Shown: positions 54,051-63,217 of the stretch, piece after piece
Position numbering within the stretch: position 1 is the first letter of the stretch
How the letters are laid out: each line of letters opens with the position of its first letter
NCBI GenBank assembly: GCA_041645435.1
Contig: JBAZQB010000004.1
Span: 62,001 to 126,000, forward strand
Reading direction: 5' to 3'
Length of the DNA: 64,000 bases
Source of the DNA: Methanoregula sp.
Lineage (GTDB): Archaea > Halobacteriota > Methanomicrobia > Methanomicrobiales > Methanospirillaceae
Notes under the pieces: generated by a model
What the model saw: only the letters and a program-made list of their open reading frames with translations
Database searches by the model: none
What the model was told of the DNA's origin: nothing
Made by a program: the position numbers and the translations under genes

Positions 54051-55175
54051 TTATTTCCCGAGCGAGAACGTGCCGTACTTCCCGCCACCGCCCGGGTGCA
54101 GGGTTACGGTCCCGCTGCGGAGGGCTGATACCGCATCGGCAACCTTCGGGTGGATGGTGCGGATCTCTGCAACCGGGGCATCGAGAAGCACCGCGATCTC
54201 GTTTTCGAACGTGGCTATGAACGAGGCATAGATGGCCTTGCACTTCTTCGTGTTAGGCGACGATGATCCTTCCATTGTCTGGATGATCTGGGCGAGTGGG
54301 AGGACATGGATGTAGGGCGGGCGGGGCCGGGCCTCGCCGCCATGCGCCAGTTCCTTTGCCCGGTCGGATACGCCTTTTTTTATGATCCCGCCATCGGCCG
54401 GGCAGCGCCATGAATATCCGATGGCCTGCTCCGGTAAATACTGGGTAAAGCACCGGGTACACGCCGTGCGATTGTATTTTCCTTCCTCCGGGAAGAACCC
54501 GGCGTTCATCTCGATTGCGCCACTCCTGATGCTCGCCAGCACGTCTTTTGCGGTCCGGTTGCCGAGCCGGATCCGGTTGAATTCCCGTCCAAGCTTGTCC
54601 GGGTAGGGGCTGTGGGCATCGGAGTTGGTGAGGAACGGGACATCGTACAGGTCCCCGATCGCCGCACCATAGGAGCTGTCCGCAGAGAGACCGAGTTCGA
54701 GGAAGTCGATCTTCTCGTTCCCGTAGCAGGCCGGGACGCTGTCGAAATAAGCGAACAACGCAGTCCACGGGGTGAAAGCGTGGGCAGGGCCAACCAAGGC
54801 GCCGACCTCGTGGGCAAGTGCGGCAATCTCCTCCCCGCTCAGGTAGACATGGGGCCGGCCGCTCGTCTCGAAACTCTTGCATTTCCCGGCCAGCAGATCG
54901 CGGAGCTGGCTGAACTGGGCGAGGTCTTCTGCCAGGATCAGGTGGTGGACACGTTTCTGGTCCTCGATCTCGCTCTGGGGGACGATCACGATCCCGGCCT
55001 CGTTCTCCAGGTACGGTTCCCAGCCCTTCTGCCATGCCGGCTGGAGTGCATCGCCGGTGCCGAGCACGTGGATGCCCTTGGTTACGCACCCCGCGAGCAG
55101 CTGCTCCGGCTGCATGAAGCGCGAGACGGCTATCGAAAACGGGGAATGGATATGGAGGTCGGCATTGACAGGCAT
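54051..55175 (-). CDS. Endonuclease Q family protein
   Basis: About 374 residues from the ATG of MPVNADLHIHSPFS. The PHP domain metal ligands appear in DLHIHSPFS and TNSDAHSPYPDKLGREFNR; a C-terminal zinc site reads CTRCFTQYLPEQ...WRCPADGG. EndoQ cleaves 5' of uracil, hypoxanthine or abasic sites in archaeal DNA repair. Upstream lies an element end (55255). Confidence 0.92.
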   Translation of the reverse strand: MPVNADLHIHSPFSIAVSRFMQPEQLLAGCVTKGIHVLGTGDALQPAWQKGWEPYLENEAGIVIVPQSEIEDQKRVHHLILAEDLAQFSQLRDLLAGKCKSFETSGRPHVYLSGEEIAALAHEVGALVGPAHAFTPWTALFAYFDSVPACYGNEKIDFLELGLSADSSYGAAIGDLYDVPFLTNSDAHSPYPDKLGREFNRIRLGNRTAKDVLASIRSGAIEMNAGFFPEEGKYNRTACTRCFTQYLPEQAIGYSWRCPADGGIIKKGVSDRAKELAHGGEARPRPPYIHVLPLAQIIQTMEGSSSPNTKKCKAIYASFIATFENEIAVLLDAPVAEIRTIHPKVADAVSALRSGTVTLHPGGGGKYGTFSLGK

Positions 55176-55254
55176 TGGTATGGTTATTGTTGCTTGTTTT
55201 GGAATATAATATTCATGAACATACGGTCGCAGGAACTGATTGTGGTAAAAAATG

Positions 55255-55440
55255 GGCTCTGTTGAAATCATTTAGAAAACTCTCACGCTCTCGGGGGCTT
55301 CGCCCCAGCCACCTGGGCACCCCCCCATTGCGATGACAATGTATTACCTGAACCTTGCTTGGGCTATCGCACTGCGCCCGTCCCCCAACGGGAACAGGTG
55401 GCGCAAGAGGGGGGCAATATATTACGTGAAAAAAGGTTTT
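55255..55440. mobile_element. Truncated miniature element, copy C
   Basis: The left end GGCTCTGTTGAAATCA at 55255-55270 matches copy A for 15 of 16 bases. The next 75 bases keep the family blocks (cgctctcgggggct, gggcacccccccattgcgatgac). The right half is unrelated and the right terminal repeat is absent. The end coordinate is approximate. Confidence 0.65.
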
Positions 55441-55516
55441 CTACAATGCATTTTCTACAATGCAAAAAAAATGGACTGATGACAGGCATACCTGTTGAGT
55501 GTGCTATCATCCCCTC

Positions 55517-56134
55517 TTACTCCATATTGGTAAGCCGTCTTTTCAGCTCCCCGATATCCTCTTTTTTAGCTTCCATCAGGGCAGAGATAACCGCATCGGA
55601 AAAGATCAGGGCGAGTGTCTCAAAGAGCGTCCCCAAGGGAGCAAATGCCGATGCAATCGACCGGTATTGTCCGGTCATCTGCCGGATTTCATACGAGGAC
55701 TGATCGCTGTGGTAATACCCGGTGAGATCGCCGAGGTTGACAACGCAGTCTGCGATCCTGCTGATCTTTGATTCGGGCGATGCGGTGATGAGACAGATGG
55801 TCCCCCCGAGCTCTTTTACTGTTGCACAAAATGTTGCCATGGATACCGTTTCACCGGAACCGGAAAAGACAACCATCGTATCTCCCGGCACGAGTGCCGG
55901 AGTGACGGTCTCGCCAACTACGTACACCTCATAGCCAAGATGAAGCAGCCGCATGGCAAACGCCCGGGCGATGAGTCCTGAGCGGCCGGCTCCGGCCACA
56001 TAGATCCTCTTTGCCTTTAACAGGTGGAGAAAAAATGCGGAGGTCTCTGTATTGTCCAGCATTGCGGCGGTCTTTTTGATCGACTCTGCCATATGCTCCA
56101 TGAATACCGGGATATCTGAAAATTCATCGGTCAT
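55517..56134 (-). CDS. hxlB: 6-phospho-3-hexuloisomerase
   Basis: 205 residues of a SIS-domain isomerase: IYVAGAGRSGLIARAFAMRL, GETVTPALVPGDTMVVFSGS, and the C-terminal TLFETLALIFSDAVI pattern. It interconverts hexulose 6-phosphate and fructose 6-phosphate in the ribulose monophosphate pathway, which archaea run in reverse for pentose supply. The synthase partner is not adjacent. Confidence 0.93.
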   Translation of the reverse strand: MTDEFSDIPVFMEHMAESIKKTAAMLDNTETSAFFLHLLKAKRIYVAGAGRSGLIARAFAMRLLHLGYEVYVVGETVTPALVPGDTMVVFSGSGETVSMATFCATVKELGGTICLITASPESKISRIADCVVNLGDLTGYYHSDQSSYEIRQMTGQYRSIASAFAPLGTLFETLALIFSDAVISALMEAKKEDIGELKRRLTNME

Positions 56135-56278
56135 TGTCTTACAGGGTTATTTTGTACCAGTCGATATGAGCGTATCGGAAAGCTACGCGATCAGGACATT
56201 TACTGGGGGACGATACAAGAAAACAAGCCCGCAGCTGAAGGGTAATAATTACGTCCCGTCATTGCCATTATCTGGACA

Positions 56279-56554
56279 ATGATACGGATCACAGCAGTTG
56301 CACGCGGGGAGGTGCAGGGTGTGGGATACCGGTATTTTGTCACGGGCTGTGCACGGGCAGCGGGTGTGAACGGGTATGTGAAGAATATGCCGGACGGCTC
56401 GGTGTTCATGGTAGCAGAAGGTGAACGTGCAGCACTGGATGCGTTTGTCCTGATGGTGAAGGCAGAGGGGGATGCAGTTATCCGCGTGGATACACTTGCG
56501 GTGACTATGGGGGAAGCAAGCGGGGAGTTTGCGGGCTTTGGGGTGAAGTGGTAG
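56279..56554 (+). CDS. Acylphosphatase
   Basis: 91 residues: GEVQGVGYRYFV with catalytic R18 and GYVKNMPDGSV with N36. It hydrolyses acyl phosphates. The ATG at 56279 agrees with the family length; no clear ribosome binding site. Confidence 0.94.
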   Translation: MIRITAVARGEVQGVGYRYFVTGCARAAGVNGYVKNMPDGSVFMVAEGERAALDAFVLMVKAEGDAVIRVDTLAVTMGEASGEFAGFGVKW

Positions 56555-56753
56555 GGGGCCAGGTTATACAGGGTGTAAGGGGGGGATCGGGCATGGTTAC
56601 GGGAATATGGGGGGGTCACACGGGTACATCTGGCTCGACCGGAGCCGGCCCGGACCGCTGGATACGAACCCACATTTCCGGCTGATTAACGGCAGGGAGA
56701 CGGTTCCAATGGATTGGATTGTGAAATATTTGTGTGGGGAAATCACCGGTTAC

Positions 56754-58022
56754 CTATCCGACATCCCCGATAGTTGGTCTCTCCAGCCATTTCCAGAGCG
56801 GCATGTACCGGATCGTCCCCGTCATCCCGAACCATTCGGCCTCTTCGGTCTTCTCCTCCTGTTCTGAAAGAATGAGGAGATTATTGCATCGCAGCTCACG
56901 TGATGCTTTAAGGAGCGCACGTATCTCGCGGGATCGTATCCGCTCGTCATGCAGTCCGGCACAGACCTGGATGAGCGCCGTGATCCGGTCCTGTTGCTGC
57001 ACGACAAAATCCACTTCCTCCTGCTGGGCATTCTTCCAGTACCAGACCGACACTTCGTTCTGCTGCTGCAGTCTCCACAGCTCGATGGCAACGAGGTTCT
57101 CGTACATCTTCCCGCGGTTCTCAGAGATCCGGAATGCCTTTGCTGCAACAAACCCGGTGTCCGTGCAGTAGATCTTCTTGTTTGCCGCAACCTGTTCCCG
57201 AACCTTGAAGGAGAACCGGGGAAGAGAAAAGAAGAGGAAGGCTTCCTCAAGATAACCGAGATATTTCCGGACGGTCATCGGGCTTTTGCTCCGGGTGACC
57301 CGGGCGAGTGAGGTATAGGAATATTCGGATGCGACATTGGACAGGAGATACATCGCAAGATTTTCGATACCCTGCACCGAGCGGATGCGGAACCGCCTGA
57401 CGATATCCTTGTACACGATGGAATCGAACAGGGTGACAAGGTAATCGCGTGGAGGGAATTTTTTTACCAGCGGTTCGGGAAAGCCGCCACCCTGTGTGTA
57501 CTGGTACAAGGCCGATACTTTCTCCTGCGTGGTAAGTTCATGCGGGGAGAGGCTGAGGTACTCGCGAAAGGAAAATGGCAGGATGGTTGTCTGGAGATAA
57601 CGCCCGGTGAGATGCGTGGCAAGTTCGGAGCTGAGCAGGTGCGAGTTGCTTCCGGTGATAATGAGATCATAGCCCTGCCGGGCCAGCCGGTTGACGAAGA
57701 GCTCCCATTTCGGGAGATTCTGGATCTCGTCAAGGAGCAGCGCTTTCGGATTCCCGTACACGGAGTCGACTGCTGCAAGGATCTCGTCATAGTCCGTCAG
57801 CCCGGCCATCCTCTCGTCATCGAAGTTTACGTACCCGAAATTCCGGCTGTGGGAGAGATGGTGCATGGAAAAGAATGATTTTCCCGCCCGGCGGGGACCG
57901 ATGATCACCTTGATGAGGGTGGTGTCTGACCCGGTTATCGCCGCAGCCCTCTCAATATAGGGTTCACCAAGGGTTCGTTTCAGGTCCCGCTGCTGGACAA
58001 GAATGATGTCCCGTACGGTCAT
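56754..58022 (-). CDS. AAA ATPase with DUF4143 C-terminus
   Basis: About 422 residues from ATG 58022 (MTVRDIILVQ). The P-loop GPRRAGKS is near 45-52 of the longer frame, followed by the Walker B segment ALLLDEIQNL and sensor GSNSHLLSSELATHL; the DUF4143 domain (SYTSLARVTRSKSPMTVRKY, and NEVSVWYWKNAQQEEVDFVV with a nuclease-like EVDFVV motif) closes it. Common in methanogens; role uncertain, possibly a mobile or defence-linked ATPase. A 9-bp inverted repeat lies just upstream. Confidence 0.9.
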   Translation of the reverse strand: MTVRDIILVQQRDLKRTLGEPYIERAAAITGSDTTLIKVIIGPRRAGKSFFSMHHLSHSRNFGYVNFDDERMAGLTDYDEILAAVDSVYGNPKALLLDEIQNLPKWELFVNRLARQGYDLIITGSNSHLLSSELATHLTGRYLQTTILPFSFREYLSLSPHELTTQEKVSALYQYTQGGGFPEPLVKKFPPRDYLVTLFDSIVYKDIVRRFRIRSVQGIENLAMYLLSNVASEYSYTSLARVTRSKSPMTVRKYLGYLEEAFLFFSLPRFSFKVREQVAANKKIYCTDTGFVAAKAFRISENRGKMYENLVAIELWRLQQQNEVSVWYWKNAQQEEVDFVVQQQDRITALIQVCAGLHDERIRSREIRALLKASRELRCNNLLILSEQEEKTEEAEWFGMTGTIRYMPLWKWLERPTIGDVG

Positions 58023-58043
58023 AATTTGCACATCTTAATCAGT

Positions 58044-58077
58044 ATAATGGATTAAAATAGATAAAATTATCCATTAT
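58044..58077 (-). promoter_or_regulatory. Inverted repeat at the ATPase promoter
   Basis: ATAATGGAT at 58044-58052 and its exact reverse complement at 58069-58077, 16 AT-rich bases apart, 22 bases upstream of the ATPase start. The AT-rich centre could serve as the TATA box, so the repeat may be an operator for autoregulation. Confidence 0.55.
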
Positions 58078-58754
58078 GCGTTCCGAAAAAGTGATAAAAT
58101 TTAGGGATGAACCCTCATCGGGAACGCTGATGGAAACTGCGAATAATGCATTTTGGAGGGCCGATTATCCAAAAAACAAGTTTGATTTTTCCATGGAAAT
58201 GCCATAAAAAACAGCTGCGTAAAATTACGTGATTATTCGCATATGGGTGGAGGATCTCCCCTGGATCTATGTTCAGCCATATCTATGAGACCCGTTGAAG
58301 CATTTTGGAAGCCGGTTTTCACGTCGGAAATTCTGCTAGGGTTGGTCACATGTGGGTGGGAGGTCAGGCGGTGTAGTCTTTGTCCCAGTATAGTATAGTT
58401 TATTCCGGAAGTTGATACGGTCGTAGTGTGGTTATGTCCGGTTTTTTTTGGGTATCCTTATCAGGTCTATCGTGAACTCATGGCCTCGCATTCTCCGACA
58501 GAGAACCTGCGTTACCGGGTGCCTGGCCGCTGCATCCACTACAATTTTCCGACGTGAAGATCAGGATCCGGGGGTTTCCGCGCCTCGTCCGGGAACTCAT
58601 GGCACCCCCTCAAACGCTGACAGAATGCGGATACGGGCGTCTTTTTGCTGGGTGAATTTTTGCGGGGGGGGTCGCGTGGGTACAAATTGCAAAGTGGGGG
58701 CGGCGAATTTCCCCCAATTACCGGAGGAAATAAGAAAATAGTTGAGAGAAAATG
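58078..58754. other. Gene-free stretch between accessory genes
   Basis: 677 bases; an open frame at 58448-58741 (plus) is of low complexity and lacks a ribosome binding site. It contains two similar segments beginning gaactcatggc (58474 and 58593), about 120 bases apart. Probably relic sequence. Confidence 0.45.
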
Positions 58755-59267
58755 CTAACGATATATGATATCCCTGATTAAACTGCTGATCTCATCTTCA
58801 TCATTGCCTGCCATGGCAAGGAGGACGTTATACGTTTCTTCAATTTTTTCTGGGGAGAACGCATCGATTATTTTTTTATTATCCTTCAACAGGAGACACA
58901 AGGCAGTCAGATCTTCAAGAGTCCCGTTCTGACTTTTCTTTAACGACTCACCAAGTTGCAAATACTCAATAATGTTCCGGCCTGAAAAGATTACAAATTT
59001 GTTTTTCCGGATGAGTTCCTCGCGATCACGGATAAATGAATGCGATATTCCTGTTTTGTCAGACAGGGGGAAATTCGGAGATATGGAATAATAGAACCAC
59101 GGCCCGTCCTTCATGGTAAACAGGATTGTAAAAGTCCCGATTTCCCTGCCGAATGATGCACAACAGAAAACCATCATCCCACGTTGGGCATAATACCGTA
59201 TAGGTATCCGGGGATTTTTCGTTATCAGCGAATCCGCAGCAGTCAGGATTTTTTCAATTTGTCCCAT
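58755..59267 (-). CDS. Unknown protein, candidate immunity protein 2
   Basis: 170 residues, cytoplasmic, alpha/beta with a helical C-terminus (EEISSLIRDI pattern; sequence reads DEDEISSLIRDIIYR). It lies 90 bases after another unknown gene that follows a toxin-like fragment on the same strand. No family is recognised; the immunity idea rests only on position and size. Confidence 0.65.
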   Translation of the reverse strand: MGQIEKILTAADSLITKNPRIPIRYYAQRGMMVFCCASFGREIGTFTILFTMKDGPWFYYSISPNFPLSDKTGISHSFIRDREELIRKNKFVIFSGRNIIEYLQLGESLKKSQNGTLEDLTALCLLLKDNKKIIDAFSPEKIEETYNVLLAMAGNDEDEISSLIRDIIYR

Positions 59268-59357
59268 TGATGATCACGGTTTTTCCAGAGATAAGTTCTT
59301 TGAGATTGTTAATAAATTCAGTCTTGAATGGAGTTATTGATTTTTGTAACATATTCT

Positions 59358-59828
59358 TTAACCCGTGCGAATGTTCTCCCGCGTAATTGCCCGACGGATT
59401 TCCGGAAGATTATCCCTGATCCCGATGCATAAATGATACAGTTTACCAAAAAAATCTGTTTTACTCATGATCGCATCCCACCCTGCTTGATATTTTGTTG
59501 AGGAATCAAAGGTTCCGGGTTCAGGAAGGGGGAATTTTTCGAGACGTTCTCCTTCCAATCCCGCCCCTTGCAAATCCAAGATTGGAACTGTATCTTCCGA
59601 CATAGAAAAAATTTTGCCTGAATTGTTAATGAACCATCCTCCGATACCCGTATGAAGAGCATTTTTACTAAAAAAGATAGTGAATGAAGGAGAAGCGAGT
59701 TTGATAATTATCCAGCTCTCCCATTCATTAACCGTTATTGAGTCGAGATCAAACTCCCCGGTCTCTGTCAATGGTTGGACTGCAGATTTGATCTGTTCCA
59801 GTAAACCCGGCTGGTCATTTGAGATCAT
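59358..59828 (-). CDS. Unknown protein, candidate immunity protein 1
   Basis: 156 residues, soluble and acidic (LEQIKSAVQPLTETGEFDLD, SWIIIKLASPSFTIFFSKN). It begins 34 bases after the toxin-like gene end, the place an immunity gene takes in polymorphic toxin loci. No family recognised. Confidence 0.65.
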   Translation of the reverse strand: MISNDQPGLLEQIKSAVQPLTETGEFDLDSITVNEWESWIIIKLASPSFTIFFSKNALHTGIGGWFINNSGKIFSMSEDTVPILDLQGAGLEGERLEKFPLPEPGTFDSSTKYQAGWDAIMSKTDFFGKLYHLCIGIRDNLPEIRRAITRENIRTG

Positions 59829-59862
59829 GGTATAATGCTCAATAAGGATGGGTTTTTATTAA

Positions 59863-60962
59863 TCACAATACTTTCTCCATATACCAGATTGTATATTCTT
59901 TTCCCTGATGAATTTCGATATGCGGATCCACATCGTATGTCCATCCCTTACTGATCAGATAATCAAGCTCATCTTTGTACGCTGATGGTCCCTGTTCAAC
60001 CGTAGGATTCGAACATAATTTTATTTTTCCGTTATTTCTGGCAAGATCAAGGAATTCCTGGTCTGTTGCCCACCGCATATCTATGGGCATGCCCTCTTTA
60101 GTGAGGTAGGTATTTGCTCCCATTGCATCGCCAACTTTTTCAAACGAATTTTCATTATTTTCAATCCATTTCCCGAGCACTGCAGTATCTTTGCTTGCGG
60201 AGAAATGATGAGCTTCATCGATCCAAACATTTCCATTATATTTTAGAATTTTTTCTGCACGTAAGACAATTTCCAAATCTTTTCCGGATGTCGCAATCGC
60301 CGAAATCTCGGAATCGGACTTCCCCATCGCCCTCAATTCAGCGATAATTTCCGCTTCACGTCCAGCAAACCCATTGCCCACAATCGCACTTTTCAGAACA
60401 CTTGGCGAAGAGTCTGGCAGTACGCGAAGTAGGGTTTTTGAAACCTCGCCAATCTTCCCCGGATACTTCGTCGCCAGTTTCCGGAGCGTGTTGCCGGTCT
60501 TGGTCGCATCCCCGACAGCCGGTGCAAACGCAACCGCGTTCAGTGCAGTGCCGGTGCCATCGCCTTGGTAAATAGTCTCTGCAATATCCCGGACATCGCC
60601 GACTGCGAAATATCCCGACGCCATCCAGCCGGTGAAATATGGGAAGGATGACGCGACATTGTCACCGACCAGCCAGTTTGCCGTGCCGTCTTTGATGCCG
60701 GTCTCGCCGAAGGTCCCGCCCATCTTGCAATAGGTCTTCAGGTGGATGTTGTCGGTATGGAGATTGATCGTTTGTTTAGCGATCAGTTCCGGTGCGAGTT
60801 CCGCTGGAGCGGTCCACGGATCAGTACCATATAGAACTGTCTCGATGTAATCGCTGGCCCCGTCGCCATCGGTGTCGGTTTTGGGGCGTCGCCGGTGATC
60901 TTCCAGTAGGACTGGCCGTACTTGTCAGTTATAAGGATGCCGGCTTTCAGAATCCTTATTGG
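59863..60962 (-). pseudogene. 5'-truncated, frameshifted toxin-like protein gene
   Basis: An open frame of 286 codons from ATG 60723 to 59863 has no proper beginning: the coding frame continues upstream (LHTDNIHLKTYCKM, then DTDGDGASDYIETVLYGTDP) to a shift in an A4 run (T4 at 60879-60882 on the plus strand); beyond it another frame continues (ITDKYGQSYWKITGDAPK) until a TAG at 60963-60965. Restoring one base joins the parts. The DTDGDG calcium-binding repeats, a helical Gly/Ala-rich middle and a distinct C-terminal module (WIDEAHHFSASKDTAVLGKW, PHIEIHQGKEYTIWYME) look like the end of a secreted polymorphic toxin. Confidence 0.65.
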
Positions 60963-61079
60963 CTATCGAAACCACGATAAAACCGGATGACCGGTTAAAT
61001 TTTCTTTTGAAGCGATGAGGATTTACGAGAGACTGAAGCAATACCTGCTCCCCCCAATAGACAGACATAAGACCAGCAA

Positions 61080-61475
61080 GTGAGAAACATCATTCAACTA
61101 TTCCGACACAAAAACCGGGAGGGATACGTTATTCCGGCAACTTCGCGGCAAAAGAAGAAGACCCCGCTCCAGAGAATTGTTGAGATCATCACGCGTACTG
61201 CCGATCCCGATCGCATCATCCTTTTTGGTTCCCGGGCCCGGCGGGATAACAAAAAAAAGAGCGACTTTGATATCTGTGTGATCAAACACGGGGTTACCCG
61301 GCGGCGCGATCTCGCGATGCAGCTCTATCGCGATCTGTACGGGGTCGGCGCAGCAGTAGATGTTATCGTAGAGACCCCCGAGGTGTATGAAGAACTCAGG
61401 GATAATCCCTTCCTCATTTACCATGATATTGCCCGGCAGGGGAAAGTGATCTATGAAAAACCGGTCGCTTGCTGA
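61080..61475 (+). CDS. MNT-domain nucleotidyltransferase antitoxin (second pair)
   Basis: 131 residues from GTG 61080. Motif GSRAR (50-54) and SDFDICV (D62, D64) are intact. A basic N-terminal stretch of about 25 residues precedes the core, longer than in the 15976 protein, so the true start may be later. Overlaps the HEPN gene by 23 bases. Confidence 0.88.
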   Translation: MRNIIQLFRHKNREGYVIPATSRQKKKTPLQRIVEIITRTADPDRIILFGSRARRDNKKKSDFDICVIKHGVTRRRDLAMQLYRDLYGVGAAVDVIVETPEVYEELRDNPFLIYHDIARQGKVIYEKPVAC

Positions 61476-61836
61476 ACAATGGCTTGGCCGGGCAAAGAGC
61501 AACCTGAGCCGGGCAGCGACAGGCAAGACCGGCCCTGATGTCCTGTATGAAGACCTCTGTTTTGACTGCCAGCAGGCCGGCGAGAAATCGCTCAAGGCGC
61601 TGATGGTTCTCAATAATCTCGTCCCTTCACCAACGCATTCCCTTTCCATTCTCGTCGAGACGCTGGAAAAGCGTAAGGTTGTCATCCCGGATGATGTGAA
61701 AGCGGCTGTCGCACTTTCCTACTATGCGGTGACAACGCGGTATCCCGGCCATTATGAACCAATCGAAGAAGAAGAATACCTCCAGGCTCTTGCAATGGCT
61801 CGAAGGGTAGTTGCATGGGTTGAAAGCCGGTTTTAG
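61453..61836 (+). CDS. HEPN-domain protein (second pair)
   Basis: 127 residues: LAEQWLGRAKSNLSRA, CFDCQQAGEKSLKALMV and YYAVTTRYPGHYEP are the larger HEPN subgroup that pairs with MNT proteins. The strict RX4H motif of HepT is not obvious, so it may act as a substrate-binding partner or a different toxin subtype. Confidence 0.88.
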   Translation: MKNRSLAEQWLGRAKSNLSRAATGKTGPDVLYEDLCFDCQQAGEKSLKALMVLNNLVPSPTHSLSILVETLEKRKVVIPDDVKAAVALSYYAVTTRYPGHYEPIEEEEYLQALAMARRVVAWVESRF

Positions 61837-62070
61837 GCGACTGGATACGTTACGCTCCCGGTGTTCCTTATAATAATCTGATTCAATTAAGTTAGCTCGC
61901 CGGGGTTTTCATAAAACCTTTTTTTCTTGCGGTTTTTCCCATGTTTGAATCAAGGGGGGTCGGGCATGATTTTTCAGGAATCCGGGTACGCCACCCCGCT
62001 CAGGCAGGGAACGGCAATGATGCAAAACCTCATCCCCTCCGGCAACCAGAACACCCAATATGGTGATCTC

Positions 62071-62538
62071 ATGACACAAGCCGGTATGGCTCAGGTAGGG
62101 GATGCTGCACGGAATTTCTCGTTAAAAGACCAGAACGACAAGACATTCGATCTCTATGAACAGGCAGGTAAACGCGTACTTCTCTCGTTCCACCCGCTCG
62201 CGTGGACGGAATTCTGCGCTGCACAGATGAAATCGCTGGAGGAGAACCGGGACGTCCTCCTCGCCAGAAACTGCGTGCCGGTCGGCATCAGTGTCGATTC
62301 CGTGCCCTGCAAAAAGGCGTGGGCAAAGAGCTTAGCAATACAGAATACCCCGCTGCTCTGCGATTTCTGGCCGCATGGTGCCATTGCCCAGAAGTACGGG
62401 CTCTTCCGGGACGAGAACGGCTTTTCCGAGCGGGCGAACGTGATCGTTGATGAAAAACAGAAGGTAATTTTCGTTAAGGTTTACCCGCTGCATTCCGTGC
62501 CGGATATCCAGGAGATCATTGCATTCTTACAAAAGTAA
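62071..62538 (+). CDS. Peroxiredoxin (AhpC/TSA family)
   Basis: 155 residues from ATG 62071, set by GGTGATC at 62062-62068; an upstream ATG at 61953-area would add 48 unrelated residues. Active site HPLAWTEFC (C49) in place of the usual PxxxTxxC spacing, with C68 and C80 as possible resolving residues. It reduces peroxides with thiols, useful in an anaerobe exposed to oxygen. Confidence 0.9.
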   Translation: MTQAGMAQVGDAARNFSLKDQNDKTFDLYEQAGKRVLLSFHPLAWTEFCAAQMKSLEENRDVLLARNCVPVGISVDSVPCKKAWAKSLAIQNTPLLCDFWPHGAIAQKYGLFRDENGFSERANVIVDEKQKVIFVKVYPLHSVPDIQEIIAFLQK

Positions 62539-62580
62539 TGCGAGATAACTGGGAGTACTGAGAGAGAAAAGGGATTTTTT

Positions 62581-63114
62581 TTAATTATTTCTATCTACTT
62601 TCTCTACAATATTTTTCACTCTTTTTTTTACAGATGGATGAGTTAATGCAGATAACCATGAATGTGGCATTTGCTCCAAGGTTTTCTCTAAAATTTTTGA
62701 GGGTTTTGAAATATTATATTTATCTCGAAGCACTATTGATGCAAATTTATCACTTTCATATTCGTCCATCAAAACGAACAACCAACCTGAAAAGAGTGTC
62801 AGAATAATAGAACCTATGAGTTTCAAGTGTTGATCTAAGTTGGTAAAAAAAATTGATAAAATCACAATAAAGAGAAGAGTTAAAAAAAGAAGTGTTCGAT
62901 ATTGTAATCTAATATGTCCTTCTTCATGGAGAAGGCTGATTCTTATAAAATTTTCATCTAACACATTCATTTTAGGATTGTAATGAATTGTACAAAGACC
63001 TGCATGAAAGTAATCCCATTTTTCAGAGGCTTCAATTTTATGCGAACCGGCGATACCATCGATTTTCACTAACTCATTGAAAATTCGTTCACATGAACCC
63101 TCACTGGATTTCAT
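62581..63114 (-). CDS. M48-like membrane metallopeptidase, AT-rich
   Basis: 177 residues. Zinc motif LLHEEGHIRL (H63, H67), two membrane helices (about 74-92 and 98-116) and DEYESDKFAS (117-126) with the third ligand, as in M48 (HtpX/Ste24-type) peptidases. It is much smaller than HtpX. Its AT-rich base composition differs from both neighbours, suggesting transfer. Confidence 0.8.
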   Translation of the reverse strand: MKSSEGSCERIFNELVKIDGIAGSHKIEASEKWDYFHAGLCTIHYNPKMNVLDENFIRISLLHEEGHIRLQYRTLLFLTLLFIVILSIFFTNLDQHLKLIGSIILTLFSGWLFVLMDEYESDKFASIVLRDKYNISKPSKILEKTLEQMPHSWLSALTHPSVKKRVKNIVEKVDRNN

Positions 63115-63217
63115 ATGCTTATAATAAAAAATAGATGATATAAAATTAATCGATCATATATTTGTTTTCACAAAAATAGAATCAAATAAGATTAGTAAGA
63201 ACGTGGGATCGCATCCC

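Noticed and set aside
54253..55089. 278-codon Arg-rich frame on the same strand as EndoQ
   Set aside because: Out-of-frame shadow of the EndoQ gene; Arg/Pro/Gly composition is typical of GC-rich alternate frames.
58448..58741. Open frame of 97 codons on the plus strand
   Set aside because: No ribosome binding site, low-complexity composition and internal repeats; it does not look like a protein.
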